A stretch of 64,000 nucleotides of DNA from JAKAWQ01 sp963745975 (GTDB taxonomy: Bacteria; Pseudomonadota; Alphaproteobacteria; Acetobacterales; Acetobacteraceae): contig CAVUZJ010000002.1 of the NCBI GenBank assembly GCA_963745975.1, forward strand, positions 310,001 through 374,000, read 5' to 3'. How positions within the stretch are numbered: position 1 is the stretch's first letter; every line of letters starts with the position of its first letter. The position numbers and the translations under genes were made by a program. Below, one piece after another: positions 17,419-26,331 of the stretch. Under the pieces are notes generated by a model. That model was not told the origin of the DNA and searched no databases. It saw only the letters and a list, made by a program, of their open reading frames with translations.

Positions 17419-19929
17419 ATGAACCGCAGGCAATTGTTCCTTTCGACCGCGAAAGCCGCGTTCCTGGCAGCACTTGGCGGCGGATGGCGCGCGACGGCGG
17501 CGGAGGCCCAGGCCGCGGCGCCGCGTGCGGCTTCGTCGCAACCGACGGTCCAGGGCGTGGCAGGATCGCCCACCGCGACTCAGGTCATCGATGGCCGGTA
17601 CCTTCCGCCCGAGCCGCTGCCGTTCGGCGGCGAGATCGGCCTCAGCGCCGCGGATTCGAAGCCCTGGTGGCCGCCGCGGATCGTGCCGCCAAGCGGCGCG
17701 CCAAACATCCTCCTGATCATGACCGACGACCAGGGCTACGGGGTTTCGGGCACCTTCGGCGGTGTCGTTCCCACGCCGGCGCTGGACCGCGTCGCCAATG
17801 CCGGCCTGCGCTACACCCAATTCCATTCCACGGCGCTCTGCTCGCCGACGCGGGCGGCTCTGATCTGCGGGCGCAACCATCACTCGACCGGATTCGGCGT
17901 GATCGCCGAGCTTTCGACCGGCTATCCGGGCTACAATTCAGTGATCGGCCCGGAGAACGCCACGATCGGAGAGATCCTGAAGCAGAACGGCTTTGCCACG
18001 TCGTGGTTCGGCAAGAACCATAATACGCCGGGGACCCAGTACAGCCTCGCGGGTCCCTTCGACCAATGGCCGGTGGGGATGGGCTTCGAATATTTCTACG
18101 GGTTCCTGGGCGGCGAGAGCGACCAGTGGACACCCTATCTCTTCCGCAACACCACGCAGATTTTCCCCTGGGTCGGCAAGCCAGGCTATAACCTTACGAC
18201 GGACATGGCGGACGAGGCGGTCAGCTATCTGAACCAGATGAACGCGGCCGGGCCCGACAAGCCGTTCCTCCTCTACTACGTGCCCGGCGGGAGCCACTCG
18301 CCGCACCAGCCGACCAAGGAGTGGATCGAGAAGTTCAAGGGCAAGTTCGACATGGGGTGGAACGCGTTGCGCGAGGAAATCTTCGCCAACCAGAAGCGGC
18401 TCGGCGTGATCCCGCCCAACACGGAGCTGACCCCCTGGCCGGATGATCTGCCGAAATGGGAGACGCTCACAGCGGAGGAGAAGAAGCTATTCGCCCGCCA
18501 GGCGGAGGTATTCGCTGCCTACACCGCCTACACCGACCATGAGATCGGCCGGGTGATCCAGGCCGTCGATGATCTCGGCAAGCTCGACAACACGCTCATC
18601 ATCTATATCTGCGGCGACAATGGCACCAGCGCCGAGGGCACGCTGGTCGGCACCCCCAACCAAATGACCGCGTACAATGGCATCCTGGACATACCGATCC
18701 CGGAGCAGATGCGATTCTACGAGGCGTGGGGCTCGCCGGCGACCTATCCGCACATGGCGGTCGCCTGGTCGTGGGCATTCGACACACCGTTCAAATGGAC
18801 CAAGCAGGTGGCGTCGCACTTCGGCGGCACGCGGCAGGGCGTTGCCATGGCGTGGCCGAACCGCATCAAGGATGCTGGAGGCGTCCGCACGCAGTTCCAC
18901 CACATCATCGATATTGTGCCGACGATTCTCGAGGCCACGGGGATTGCCGCGCCGGTCGAGGTCAACGGCGTGGGGCAGAAGCCGATCGAGGGCATCAGCA
19001 TGGCTTACACCTGGGGGAAGGCGAAGGCGAGCGCGCCCTCGGCCCGCACGACGCAGTATTTCGAGATGGTGGGGAACCGCGCCATCTACGACAATGGCTG
19101 GATGGCGAGCACGACCCCGCCTTCGCCGCCTTGGGACCTCGCCTTGGGCAAGATGCCCGACGTCGTCAACGGCTACAACTGGGAACTCTACCACATCGCC
19201 GAGGATTACTCGCAATACAACGACCTCGCGGCGACAATGCCCGAGAAGCTGCGCGAGATGCAGGAGCTCTTCTTTGTCGAGGCCTCGAAATACAACGTCT
19301 TCCCTCTCGACAATTCGGGTTTCGTGCGCGCAATCGCGCCGCGCCCAAGCCCCGTTGCAGGGAAGGACCTGCTCACCTACTCGGGCGTCTTGCCGGGGAT
19401 ACCCTTGGGCGATGCGCCCAGCGTGCTCAACCGCTCCTACACGATCACGGCGGAGATTGACGTACCGCAAGGGGGCGGTGAGGGGATGATCGTCACCGCG
19501 GGCGGCCGCTTCGGCGGATTCGGTTTCTACCTGCTCAATGGAAAGCCGGTGTTCCTCTGGAACCTGCTCGAGCTGGAGCGGGTGCGTTGGGAAGGCCCCG
19601 GCGTGCTCGCGCCGGGCGCGCACACGCTGGTGTTCGACTTCGCCTACGACGGGCCGGGATTCGGCAAGGGTGGCACCGGAGATCTCTGGGCGGACGGCGC
19701 CAAGGTCGCGACCGCGAAGCTGCCGCGCAGCATTCCATTTCTCCTTCCCCCCGACGAAGGCTTCGATGTCGGCCTCGATACGCGCACGCCGGTCGATGAC
19801 CGCGACTACCAGGTACCCTTCGCCTTCAACGGCACGATCGCCAAGCTGACCTTCAAGCTCGGTCCGGTGCGGCTGAGCGAGGACGAGCGGCGGGTCATGC
19901 ACGGGCATCTCGTCACGGCGAAGGATTAG
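17419..19929 (+). CDS. Arylsulfatase, long form with C-terminal beta domain
   Basis: An 836-residue sulfatase. It has a signal peptide MNRRQLFLSTAKAAFLAAL, metal-site TDD at 102-104 (IMTDDQGYG), CSPTRAALICGR with Cys141 as formylglycine precursor, WFGKNHNTPG and a CGDNGTSAEG segment. It lacks the usual HSDNGG but keeps the metal-binding DN. Beyond about residue 650 a beta-rich domain (YTITAEIDVPQGGGEGMIV, then FDVGLDTRTPVDDRDY) resembles the C-terminal sandwich seen in large arylsulfatases of actinobacteria and alphaproteobacteria. It lies 81 bp after the first sulfatase and probably shares its transcript. Confidence 0.93.
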   Translation: MNRRQLFLSTAKAAFLAALGGGWRATAAEAQAAAPRAASSQPTVQGVAGSPTATQVIDGRYLPPEPLPFGGEIGLSAADSKPWWPPRIVPPSGAPNILLIMTDDQGYGVSGTFGGVVPTPALDRVANAGLRYTQFHSTALCSPTRAALICGRNHHSTGFGVIAELSTGYPGYNSVIGPENATIGEILKQNGFATSWFGKNHNTPGTQYSLAGPFDQWPVGMGFEYFYGFLGGESDQWTPYLFRNTTQIFPWVGKPGYNLTTDMADEAVSYLNQMNAAGPDKPFLLYYVPGGSHSPHQPTKEWIEKFKGKFDMGWNALREEIFANQKRLGVIPPNTELTPWPDDLPKWETLTAEEKKLFARQAEVFAAYTAYTDHEIGRVIQAVDDLGKLDNTLIIYICGDNGTSAEGTLVGTPNQMTAYNGILDIPIPEQMRFYEAWGSPATYPHMAVAWSWAFDTPFKWTKQVASHFGGTRQGVAMAWPNRIKDAGGVRTQFHHIIDIVPTILEATGIAAPVEVNGVGQKPIEGISMAYTWGKAKASAPSARTTQYFEMVGNRAIYDNGWMASTTPPSPPWDLALGKMPDVVNGYNWELYHIAEDYSQYNDLAATMPEKLREMQELFFVEASKYNVFPLDNSGFVRAIAPRPSPVAGKDLLTYSGVLPGIPLGDAPSVLNRSYTITAEIDVPQGGGEGMIVTAGGRFGGFGFYLLNGKPVFLWNLLELERVRWEGPGVLAPGAHTLVFDFAYDGPGFGKGGTGDLWADGAKVATAKLPRSIPFLLPPDEGFDVGLDTRTPVDDRDYQVPFAFNGTIAKLTFKLGPVRLSEDERRVMHGHLVTAKD

Positions 19930-20135
19930 AGGCGCGGGCAGTCGCGAAGACCTGTATCTAAGTGCCCGTGCGGGGCGGGGGACGCCTCGGCGTCCTTTCC
20001 CTGGCGGTTGCGGCGGAGGCGTGCGAAAAGGCGGAAGCCGATGCTGAGGGGCTGCCCGTGCTCTTGCGCGGTCGGGGCGCGATGGCCGCCCGCTCGTTCC
20101 TTCCGGCGAGCGGTCAACACGAGGAGAAGAAGCTG

Positions 20136-20762
20136 ATGCCTTCCCGATACGTGCGGGCCGCCGTGGTGGCCGCGATCATCGCCGCCGCCGGCGCGCCGGC
20201 GCTGGTGCTGCCGCGCGAGGCGGCGGCGCAGCCGAACCCGACGCTCGAGAACGTCGTGCCGGAAGCGGCCGCTGTGAGCTTCGCGGCGAGGATCCGATCG
20301 ATCGATTTCGCCACGCGGGAGGTCGTGCTGGTGGGCCGCTCGGGCAGCCCGGTCACGGTCGTCGCCGGACCGGCGGTGCGGCTTTCGATGCTGAACGCGG
20401 GCGATACCGTGAGCGTGAAATATTACCGCTCGGTCGCCTTCCTCATTTCGGCGCCGCAATCGAGCGGCGGCGCCGCGCCGCCGCCGGCCTCGATCACCGC
20501 GGCGCTCGCGCGGCCGACCGAGGCCCCGGGCGGGATCGGCGTGCGGGTGACCAAGGTGACCGGCCTCGTCGTCGGCATCGACCTCGCGGCGCACAGCGTC
20601 GATCTCGTTGCTCCGGGCGGCGGCGGCGTTTATACGGTCGAGGTCACGGATCCGGCGCGCGCGGCGCACCTCTCCGAACTGCATGTGGGCGACGCGGTGA
20701 CCGCCGTGGTCAGCGAGGCGCTGGCCGTGACGATCACGCCGGCCCCGAAGAGCTGGTTCTGA
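20136..20762 (+). CDS. Secreted protein with two similar beta modules, unknown function
   Basis: A 208-residue exported protein; ATG at 20136 has GAGGAGAAG upstream and a signal peptide ending near AAAQP. Two segments look like an internal repeat: about 45-105 (AARIRSIDFATREVVLVG, later LNAGDTVSVKYYRS) and about 135-205 (VTKVTGLVVGIDLAAHSVDL, later LHVGDAVTAVVSEAL). Each is a beta-barrel-like module of the pattern 'link to a property, then L-x-x-GD-x-V', reminiscent of DUF5666-type folds. No catalytic residues are seen. It closes the sulfatase cluster and may be a late gene of that operon. Confidence 0.7.
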   Translation: MPSRYVRAAVVAAIIAAAGAPALVLPREAAAQPNPTLENVVPEAAAVSFAARIRSIDFATREVVLVGRSGSPVTVVAGPAVRLSMLNAGDTVSVKYYRSVAFLISAPQSSGGAAPPPASITAALARPTEAPGGIGVRVTKVTGLVVGIDLAAHSVDLVAPGGGGVYTVEVTDPARAAHLSELHVGDAVTAVVSEALAVTITPAPKSWF

Positions 20763-20857
20763 GGGGCGTCCGCCCGTCCTGACACATTGCGGGTGATCGA
20801 CATGGCTATTCGCCTTTTCTCGACCCGGTCTCTTTTGGGCGGCCGGGTCGGCGGCTG

Positions 20858-22540
20858 ATGGACGATACCTCTTCCGCGCTCCCGCCGGCGCGCGTCGAGC
20901 GGCGCCGGCGCATCTCGGCGATCTGGATCATCCCGCTCGTCACGCTGCTGATCGCCGTCTGGCTCGCCTGGAACACGCTCTCAGAGCGCGGCCCGCTGAT
21001 CACCATCACCTTCGACAGCGCGGAGGGGCTGACGGCCGGCCAGTCGCAGGTGCGCTATAAGGACATCCCGCTCGGCACCGTCCAGAGCATCACGCTCGCG
21101 CCCGACTATACTCATGTGATCGTTGCCGCGCGGATGAACCGCGACGCCGAGCGGCTCCTTACCGACAAGGCGGTCTTCTGGGTGGTCAGGCCGCGGCTCT
21201 CCGCGGGCAATCTTTCCGGACTGGGGACGATTCTCTCCGGCTCCTACATCGCCGTCCTGCCCTCGACCGCACCGGGCCATCCCGCGCGGCACTACGCCGG
21301 GCTCGAAAACCCGCCGGTGCTGCAAACCAGCGTTCCCGGCCGCACCTTCCTCCTCAAGGCAAGCCGGATCGGCTCGCTCAACCCAGGCTCGCCGATCTTC
21401 TATCGTGGGCTCGAAGTCGGCACGGTGCTGGGGTGGGATCTCGGCGAGATGGCCGAGAACGTCACCGTGCATGCCTTCGTCCGCGCCCCGTTCGACAGCT
21501 ACGTGCACGAGGATTCGCGCTTCTGGAACGCCTCCGGCCTTTCGGTCTCGCTCGGTGCGACGGGGGTGCAGCTCAACGTCGAGTCGCTGCAGGCGCTGCT
21601 CATCGGCGGCATCGCCTTCGACACGCCGGTGGCGGCGCGGAAGACGCCGTTGGCCAGCGAGAACGAGGCCTTCAGGCTCTACGCCAATCAGGGGGCCGCC
21701 GACTCGGCGCTCTATCGCCGGATTGAGGCGGTTGCATATTTCTCGGGCGCGGTCGGCGGCCTTGGCCCCGGCGCGCCGGTGACGCTGTTCGGCATCCGCA
21801 TCGGCGAGGTGACATCGGTCGATCTCCGCTACAACCGGCAGAAGAACTCGCTCGAGGTGCCGGTGCATTTCGTCGTAGAGCCCGATCGGATTGCGCTCAG
21901 CGCCGAGGCCGCGAAGCGCGGGCCGCTCGCGAACGCGCAGACCCTCGTCAATCGCGGCCTCAGGGCCCAGCTTGCGACCGCGAATATCCTCACCGGCCAG
22001 CAGGAGATCGCGCTCGTCTTCGTGCCCAACGCCCCGCCGGCCACCATCACCGTCGAGCACGGCGCGATCGTCGTCCCCACCGTTCCGGGGGCGTTGAGCG
22101 GCATCACCCAGTCGGCAGCCGCGCTGCTCGACAAGATCAACCACATGCCCTTCCAGCAGATCGGCGACAACCTCAACGCCACGCTCGCCGGCCTCAATGG
22201 CCTCACCAACGGCCCCGCGCTCCGCGACAGCCTCACCTCGCTGCAGGCGACGCTGGCCTCCGCCCAGGACGCGATCAAGAAGCTCGACCAGGGCGCGGGG
22301 CCTGCGCTCGCCGAGCTTCCCGGCATCGCGCAGGACCTGAAGATGCTACTCGCCCGCACCAACATGTTGGTTTCCTCCGCCGATGCGGGCTATGGCCAGA
22401 ACTCGAAATTCTACCGCGACCTCGACCGACTTCTTTTGCAGACGAACGACCTTATGCAATCCGTCCGCTCCCTCTCCGACCTCCTGACCGAGCAGCCGAA
22501 CGCGCTGATCCGCGGCCGCACCGGGGCCGCCGCGCAATGA
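20858..22540 (+). CDS. pqiB: Intermembrane transport protein PqiB (MCE domains)
   Basis: A 560-residue MCE protein. One N-terminal transmembrane helix (about 23-43, IWIIPLVTLLIAVWLAW) anchors it in the inner membrane. Three MlaD-type modules follow: near 48-125 (ITITFDSAEGLTAGQSQVRYKDIPLG), 165-260 (LKASRIGSLNPGSPIFYRGLEVG) and 290-380 (AVGGLGPGAPVTLFGIRIGEV). The C-terminal helical part should form the periplasm-spanning needle. In E. coli PqiABC is implicated in lipid movement between the membranes. It overlaps pqiC by 4 bp. Order here is B-C-A rather than A-B-C. Confidence 0.93.
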   Translation: MDDTSSALPPARVERRRRISAIWIIPLVTLLIAVWLAWNTLSERGPLITITFDSAEGLTAGQSQVRYKDIPLGTVQSITLAPDYTHVIVAARMNRDAERLLTDKAVFWVVRPRLSAGNLSGLGTILSGSYIAVLPSTAPGHPARHYAGLENPPVLQTSVPGRTFLLKASRIGSLNPGSPIFYRGLEVGTVLGWDLGEMAENVTVHAFVRAPFDSYVHEDSRFWNASGLSVSLGATGVQLNVESLQALLIGGIAFDTPVAARKTPLASENEAFRLYANQGAADSALYRRIEAVAYFSGAVGGLGPGAPVTLFGIRIGEVTSVDLRYNRQKNSLEVPVHFVVEPDRIALSAEAAKRGPLANAQTLVNRGLRAQLATANILTGQQEIALVFVPNAPPATITVEHGAIVVPTVPGALSGITQSAAALLDKINHMPFQQIGDNLNATLAGLNGLTNGPALRDSLTSLQATLASAQDAIKKLDQGAGPALAELPGIAQDLKMLLARTNMLVSSADAGYGQNSKFYRDLDRLLLQTNDLMQSVRSLSDLLTEQPNALIRGRTGAAAQ

Positions 22541-23172
22541 GTCCGGTCGATCCGCCGTTTTTTCCGAAGCTCGCCCGCCGACCGATGCTGGCGCTGCTCG
22601 GCGCCGGCCTGCTCGCCGGCTGCGCCTCGCCCACGCCCACACTCTATTCGCTCGCTCCCGTTCCCGGCCCGATCGTCGGCGCGCGGGCACGCATCATCCT
22701 GGTCCGCGAGGTGAGCCTGGCGCGCTATCTCGAGCGCTCGCCGATCGTCCTCTCCTCGGCGGACTATCGGCTCGACGTCGCCGCGAACAGCTGGTGGGGC
22801 GAGCCGCTCGCGCCGATGGTGACGCGCGTGCTCGCCGCCGACCTCGCTTCGCGCCTGCCCGCGAGCACAGTGCTTGCCGAGACGGTGGCGATCACGGTGA
22901 CGCCCGATCTCTCGGTCGAGCTCTCGGTCCAGCAGTTCGATCGCGACAGCACCGGCGCGGTCGTGCTTGCGGCGGCCTTCGCGTTGCCCGGGCCGCGCGG
23001 CACGCCGCCGCCCGAGACCTTCCGCACCTCCATCATGCCGGCGGTCCAAGGGGGCGCGGGCGGGCTCGACGCGGAGGTGGGCGTCCAGGTGGCGGCGATG
23101 AGCGCGGCCCTCGGCCAGCTCGCCGACGTGATCGCCCGGCGGATCGCAGCGGCGCCGGGCGGAAGGTCGTAG
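22537..23172 (+). CDS. pqiC: PqiC-like outer-membrane lipoprotein (ABC-type transport auxiliary)
   Basis: A 211-residue lipoprotein with a lipobox, LLAGC, Cys at about residue 27. The mature start (SPTPTLYSLAPVPGP) is the family signature of the PqiC/DUF330 group, continuing with VREVSLARYLERSPIVL and WWGEPLAPMVTRVLAADLASRLP. It is expected to hold the PqiB needle at the outer membrane. It starts within the pqiB stop (ATGA) and ends 7 bp before pqiA, so the three are one operon. Confidence 0.92.
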   Translation: MSPVDPPFFPKLARRPMLALLGAGLLAGCASPTPTLYSLAPVPGPIVGARARIILVREVSLARYLERSPIVLSSADYRLDVAANSWWGEPLAPMVTRVLAADLASRLPASTVLAETVAITVTPDLSVELSVQQFDRDSTGAVVLAAAFALPGPRGTPPPETFRTSIMPAVQGGAGGLDAEVGVQVAAMSAALGQLADVIARRIAAAPGGRS

Positions 23173-23179
23173 CGCTTCC

Positions 23180-24427
23180 GTGGCGGCGGACGCGCCCGCG
23201 CTCCACGAGTGCCACGGCTGCGGGCTCCGCCAGCTCGTCCCGCCGCTCGCGCCGCAGACGCTCGCGCGCTGCATCCGCTGCCGCACGGTGCTGCGCGGGC
23301 GGCGGCGCAATACGATCGAGCACTCGCTGGCGATCGCCTTCGCCGCCGTGGTGCTGCTCGGCGTGACCGCGAGTGCGACGATGATGACGGTCCAGGCGGG
23401 CGGGATCCTGCATCGGGCCGACCTCGTCGGCGGGCCGGAGGAGCTGGTGCGGCGGGGGATGCTGAGCCTTGCGGCCGCGGTCGTCTTCGCCAGCCTGATC
23501 GCGCCCACGGCGAAGCTCGCCGGCACGATCTACGCGCTCGCGCTTTTGCAGACGCGAAGGCCGCCGCGCCACATCCGCCGGGTGTTCCTGATCGTCCGCA
23601 GGCTCACGCCCTGGTCGATGAGCGAGGTGCTGCTGCTCGGCGCGTTCGTCGCCTACGTGAAGCTGCAGGCGTTGGTGACGATCACGGCCGGCCCCGCGCT
23701 CATTTCCCTGGTGGCGCTCGCCTTCACCATGTTCTGGCTGGATTCCGAGCTCGACGCCCAGGATGTATGGGAGGAGATGCAGCGCAAGGGAGTGGGCGAG
23801 CCCGTGCTGCCGCCCGGTGCCGCGGCGCTCGCCTGCCATTCCTGCGGCCTCGTCAGCACGCCGAGAGAGTCGGTTCGCCCGCACTGCGCGCGCTGCGGCT
23901 CGGCGCTGCATCGGCGCAAGCCGAACAGCGTTGCACGCACCTGGGCGCTCGTGATCAGCGCGGCCATCCTCTACATTCCCGCGAACTACTATCCCGTGCT
24001 CACCGTGATCCAGCTCGGCTCCGGCGCGCCGAGCACGATCCTGGGCGGGGTCGAAGAGCTGGTGGATGCGCGGCAGTGGCCGCTCGCCGGGCTCGTCTTC
24101 CTCGCCTCGATCGCGATCCCGCTGCTCAAGCTTGTGGGCCTCGCAACGATGCTCACCTGCACGCAGCTCGGCGCCACCGGGTGGCTGCGCGAGCGCACGC
24201 TCCTGTTCGCGATCGTCGCGTTCATCGGACGATGGTCGATGATCGACATCTTCATGGAATCCCTGCTCGGCGCGCTGGTGCAATTCGGTACGCTCATCAC
24301 GATCGATCCCGGGATGGGCGCGGTCGCCTTCTGCGCCGTCGTCATCCTGACGATGTTTGCGGCCGAAACGTTCGATCCCCGCCTGATGTGGGACGCGGCT
24401 GCGGGGCCGGCTCGCGCCGCCGCGTGA
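23180..24427 (+). CDS. pqiA: Paraquat-inducible protein A (PqiA), inner-membrane
   Basis: A 415-residue protein with two PqiA repeats. Each opens with a zinc-ribbon-like pair of CxxC motifs: ECHGCGLRQ with CIRCR near 12-35, and CHSCG with CARCGSALHRRKPNS near 220-250. Each is followed by about four transmembrane helices, including the IYIPANYYPVLTVIQLG segment typical of the family. The GTG at 23180 is used. PqiA is the inner-membrane partner of the PqiB/PqiC bridge. The coding end is followed by only 29 bp before a convergent gene. Confidence 0.93.
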   Translation: MAADAPALHECHGCGLRQLVPPLAPQTLARCIRCRTVLRGRRRNTIEHSLAIAFAAVVLLGVTASATMMTVQAGGILHRADLVGGPEELVRRGMLSLAAAVVFASLIAPTAKLAGTIYALALLQTRRPPRHIRRVFLIVRRLTPWSMSEVLLLGAFVAYVKLQALVTITAGPALISLVALAFTMFWLDSELDAQDVWEEMQRKGVGEPVLPPGAAALACHSCGLVSTPRESVRPHCARCGSALHRRKPNSVARTWALVISAAILYIPANYYPVLTVIQLGSGAPSTILGGVEELVDARQWPLAGLVFLASIAIPLLKLVGLATMLTCTQLGATGWLRERTLLFAIVAFIGRWSMIDIFMESLLGALVQFGTLITIDPGMGAVAFCAVVILTMFAAETFDPRLMWDAAAGPARAAA

Positions 24428-24456
24428 GGGCGCGGCGAATTCGGCGCGCGCGGGTG

Positions 24457-24936
24457 CTATTCAGCGGCGACGCGCGTCGCCGCCTCGGCCTGAAGCTCGG
24501 TCCGGCTGACCCGCGACGCGCCGAACCCGCCAGCCGCCGCCGCCAGCTCCTGGAGCTGATGGGCGCTCAGCACGAGCTCCGAATTGGCGCCGCAATCATC
24601 GGCGCCGGCGCTCGTCGGCCCGCCCGCCCAGTGAACGCGAAAGCCCTTGGCCGGCGCGCGGCTCTGCCCCTCGACGAAAAGGCTTCCGCCCGACGCCGCC
24701 ATGACGTCGGTATCGAGTGCACAAATGCGCCGATCATTGGCGCCGGGACGGACCGCGCTCAGCACCAGCGGCGGATTCCGGTTGGGCGAAACGCTGGAGA
24801 AGCTCACGATATCGCCGAGACTTGGCTCGGTCGCCGCAAGCTCGTGGCCGAGCGCCAGCATGACGACCGCGCCCACGGTCGCGAACAGCACGACCGCGAA
24901 GACGGACTCGGTCAGCTTGTTGGTATCGCAGCGCAT
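24457..24936 (-). CDS. Membrane-anchored hypothetical protein
   Basis: A 159-residue protein. ATG at 24936 is chosen because GAGGAGGAT lies immediately upstream; longer in-frame starts would run through the promoter region. Residues about 12-30 form one transmembrane helix (VFAVVLFATVGAVVMLAL); the remainder is a periplasmic domain with two Cys (CALDTD and DDCGANSE) that could pair. No known family is recognised. An FNR-type box sits about 68 bp upstream of the start, so expression may respond to oxygen. It is convergent with pqiA. Confidence 0.62.
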   Translation of the reverse strand: MRCDTNKLTESVFAVVLFATVGAVVMLALGHELAATEPSLGDIVSFSSVSPNRNPPLVLSAVRPGANDRRICALDTDVMAASGGSLFVEGQSRAPAKGFRVHWAGGPTSAGADDCGANSELVLSAHQLQELAAAAGGFGASRVSRTELQAEAATRVAAE

Positions 24937-25514
24937 ATCCTCCTCGCGCCCGGTTCGCCATTCGGTTAACGATAGGCATAAAAACCTTGCCAAAACCTTG
25001 ATGTTCATCAAGGTGTGCGCGCGGTTCGCGCCGTTCTGACCAGTCCCCTGCGATCGCGGGAACAGCAACCGGGAGTGCCGGTCTTGCATGCCGGCATTGA
25101 ACATCGCTTGCTGCACCGCATCCGCACGTTGCCCGGGAAGGCGAGAATCGCACCGCGGAGCCGAGCCCCAGTGTTTTATTGGATGATTGCCGATGCGAGG
25201 TGAATGCCCATGAAGGCTTGGCTGATATGCGGGCAATCGCTAATTTTTGGCAGTGCAATAGAGACGCGCGGGGCGTTCATCCTTATCAAAGAGTTCATGA
25301 ATTTCGCAACGCAGCATTGCAACTGCTCTCCGAGAACCATTTGTTACGATTTGCGTCGCCGCAGCGATTGCGCAATCGAAGTGCAAGGAAAATCGGAGCC
25401 GCAAGGGGAGCGTGAATTTTTGATGGACGGAGCCGGCGTTGAGGTCGGCCGCGCGGGCCTGATATCGTGCGGTGGTTGCGATCGCATCGACCGTTTGACG
25501 AGGAGGAGCCCGCC
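24937..25514. other. 578-bp intergenic region with FNR-type box, no clear gene
   Basis: This gap separates the minus-strand gene at 24457 from msrB. It is more A+T-rich than its surroundings around 25220-25430. It holds the FNR-type dyad at 24998-25011. A short plus-strand open frame at 25204-25518 lacks a ribosome site and has no recognisable features. Promoters for both flanking genes are expected here. Confidence 0.4.
24998..25011. promoter_or_regulatory. FNR/FixK-type binding site TTGAT-N4-ATCAA
   Basis: The sequence TTGATGTTCATCAA matches the FNR/Anr consensus exactly, within a longer perfect dyad CCTTGATG-TT-CATCAAGG at 24996-25013. The centre is about 68 bp upstream of the ATG of the minus-strand gene at 24936, a position compatible with activation. 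The msrB start is about 510 bp away on the other side. Confidence 0.6.
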
Positions 25515-25916
25515 ATGACGGGGAAGGCCTATCCGGTCACGCACAGCGACGCCGAGTGGCGCCGCATTCTGACGGCCGAGCAGTACGGCGTCATGCGAGG
25601 GCACGGAACCGAGGCGCCGGGAAGCTGCGCGCTCAACGTGGAGAAGCGGCCGGGGCGGTTCTTCTGCGCCGGCTGCGGCCAGCCGCTCTTCGAATCGGGC
25701 CTGAAATTCGACAGCGGCACGGGTTGGCCGAGCTTCAACGACCCGATCGCGGGCGCGGTCGAGACCTCGGTCGATCGCAGCCATGGCATGGTCCGCACGG
25801 AGGTGCATTGCGCGAGATGCGCGAGCCATCTCGGCCATGTTTTCGAGGATGGGCCGCCACCGACGCATCTTCGCTACTGCATCAACGGAATTGCGATGAC
25901 CTTCATGCCGGACTGA
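25515..25916 (+). CDS. msrB: Peptide-methionine (R)-S-oxide reductase
   Basis: A 133-residue MsrB. It reduces methionine-R-sulfoxide in proteins, using the catalytic Cys122 in RYCING. Structural zinc ligands are two CxxC pairs, C51/C54 (CAGCG) and C99/C102 (CARCASHLGHVF). The GTGWPSF motif at about 68-74 and the terminal MTFMP motif are typical. ATG at 25515 is preceded by GAGGAGGAG. There is no signal peptide, so it acts in the cytoplasm. Monocistronic as far as can be seen. Confidence 0.97.
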   Translation: MTGKAYPVTHSDAEWRRILTAEQYGVMRGHGTEAPGSCALNVEKRPGRFFCAGCGQPLFESGLKFDSGTGWPSFNDPIAGAVETSVDRSHGMVRTEVHCARCASHLGHVFEDGPPPTHLRYCINGIAMTFMPD

Positions 25917-26331
25917 CGGTCTTCGGATCGCGCGCCCCAGCCAAGCGCCGTCGAGGACGGCGATTATGGCTCGGGCTGCGGGTCGGTGCGCGCGCGGGCT
26001 TTCATGCAAAGGAAGCGGATTAGCCATGCGTTTTGCACATTCTCTTTTCGCCCGGCGGAACGTCCGTTCCCTTTCGCCGGCCGGGGCCCATCTTCGGGCG
26101 CCGGCCCGGGAGGGTAGTTGCGGCGAGCCTTGCGGCCGCGCGCGCGCTGCCGTTACGGTCGGGCCGGGAAGGCGCAAGGGAGAGGTAACCCGTTATGGGG
26201 CCGGGGCGGCGCGGCAGTGAATTGCGGATTTCGTCCGGGGAGCGCCGGGAGCCGGCCGTGGCGGTGGAGCGCCGCGTCGTTCCACGCCATGACGCGGTAA
26301 GATCGCACGCTCGCCTGCGGGGAAGCCATCC
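25917..26331. other. 415-bp intergenic region, nothing recognised
   Basis: Between msrB and the lipoprotein gene. GC-rich and without a supported gene, tRNA or strong hairpin. Short open frames here have no ribosome site or family signature. It probably holds the lipoprotein promoter. Confidence 0.35.

Noticed and set aside
25204..25518. Short plus-strand frame before msrB
   Set aside because: No ribosome site, no family signature, and it runs into the msrB start in another frame.
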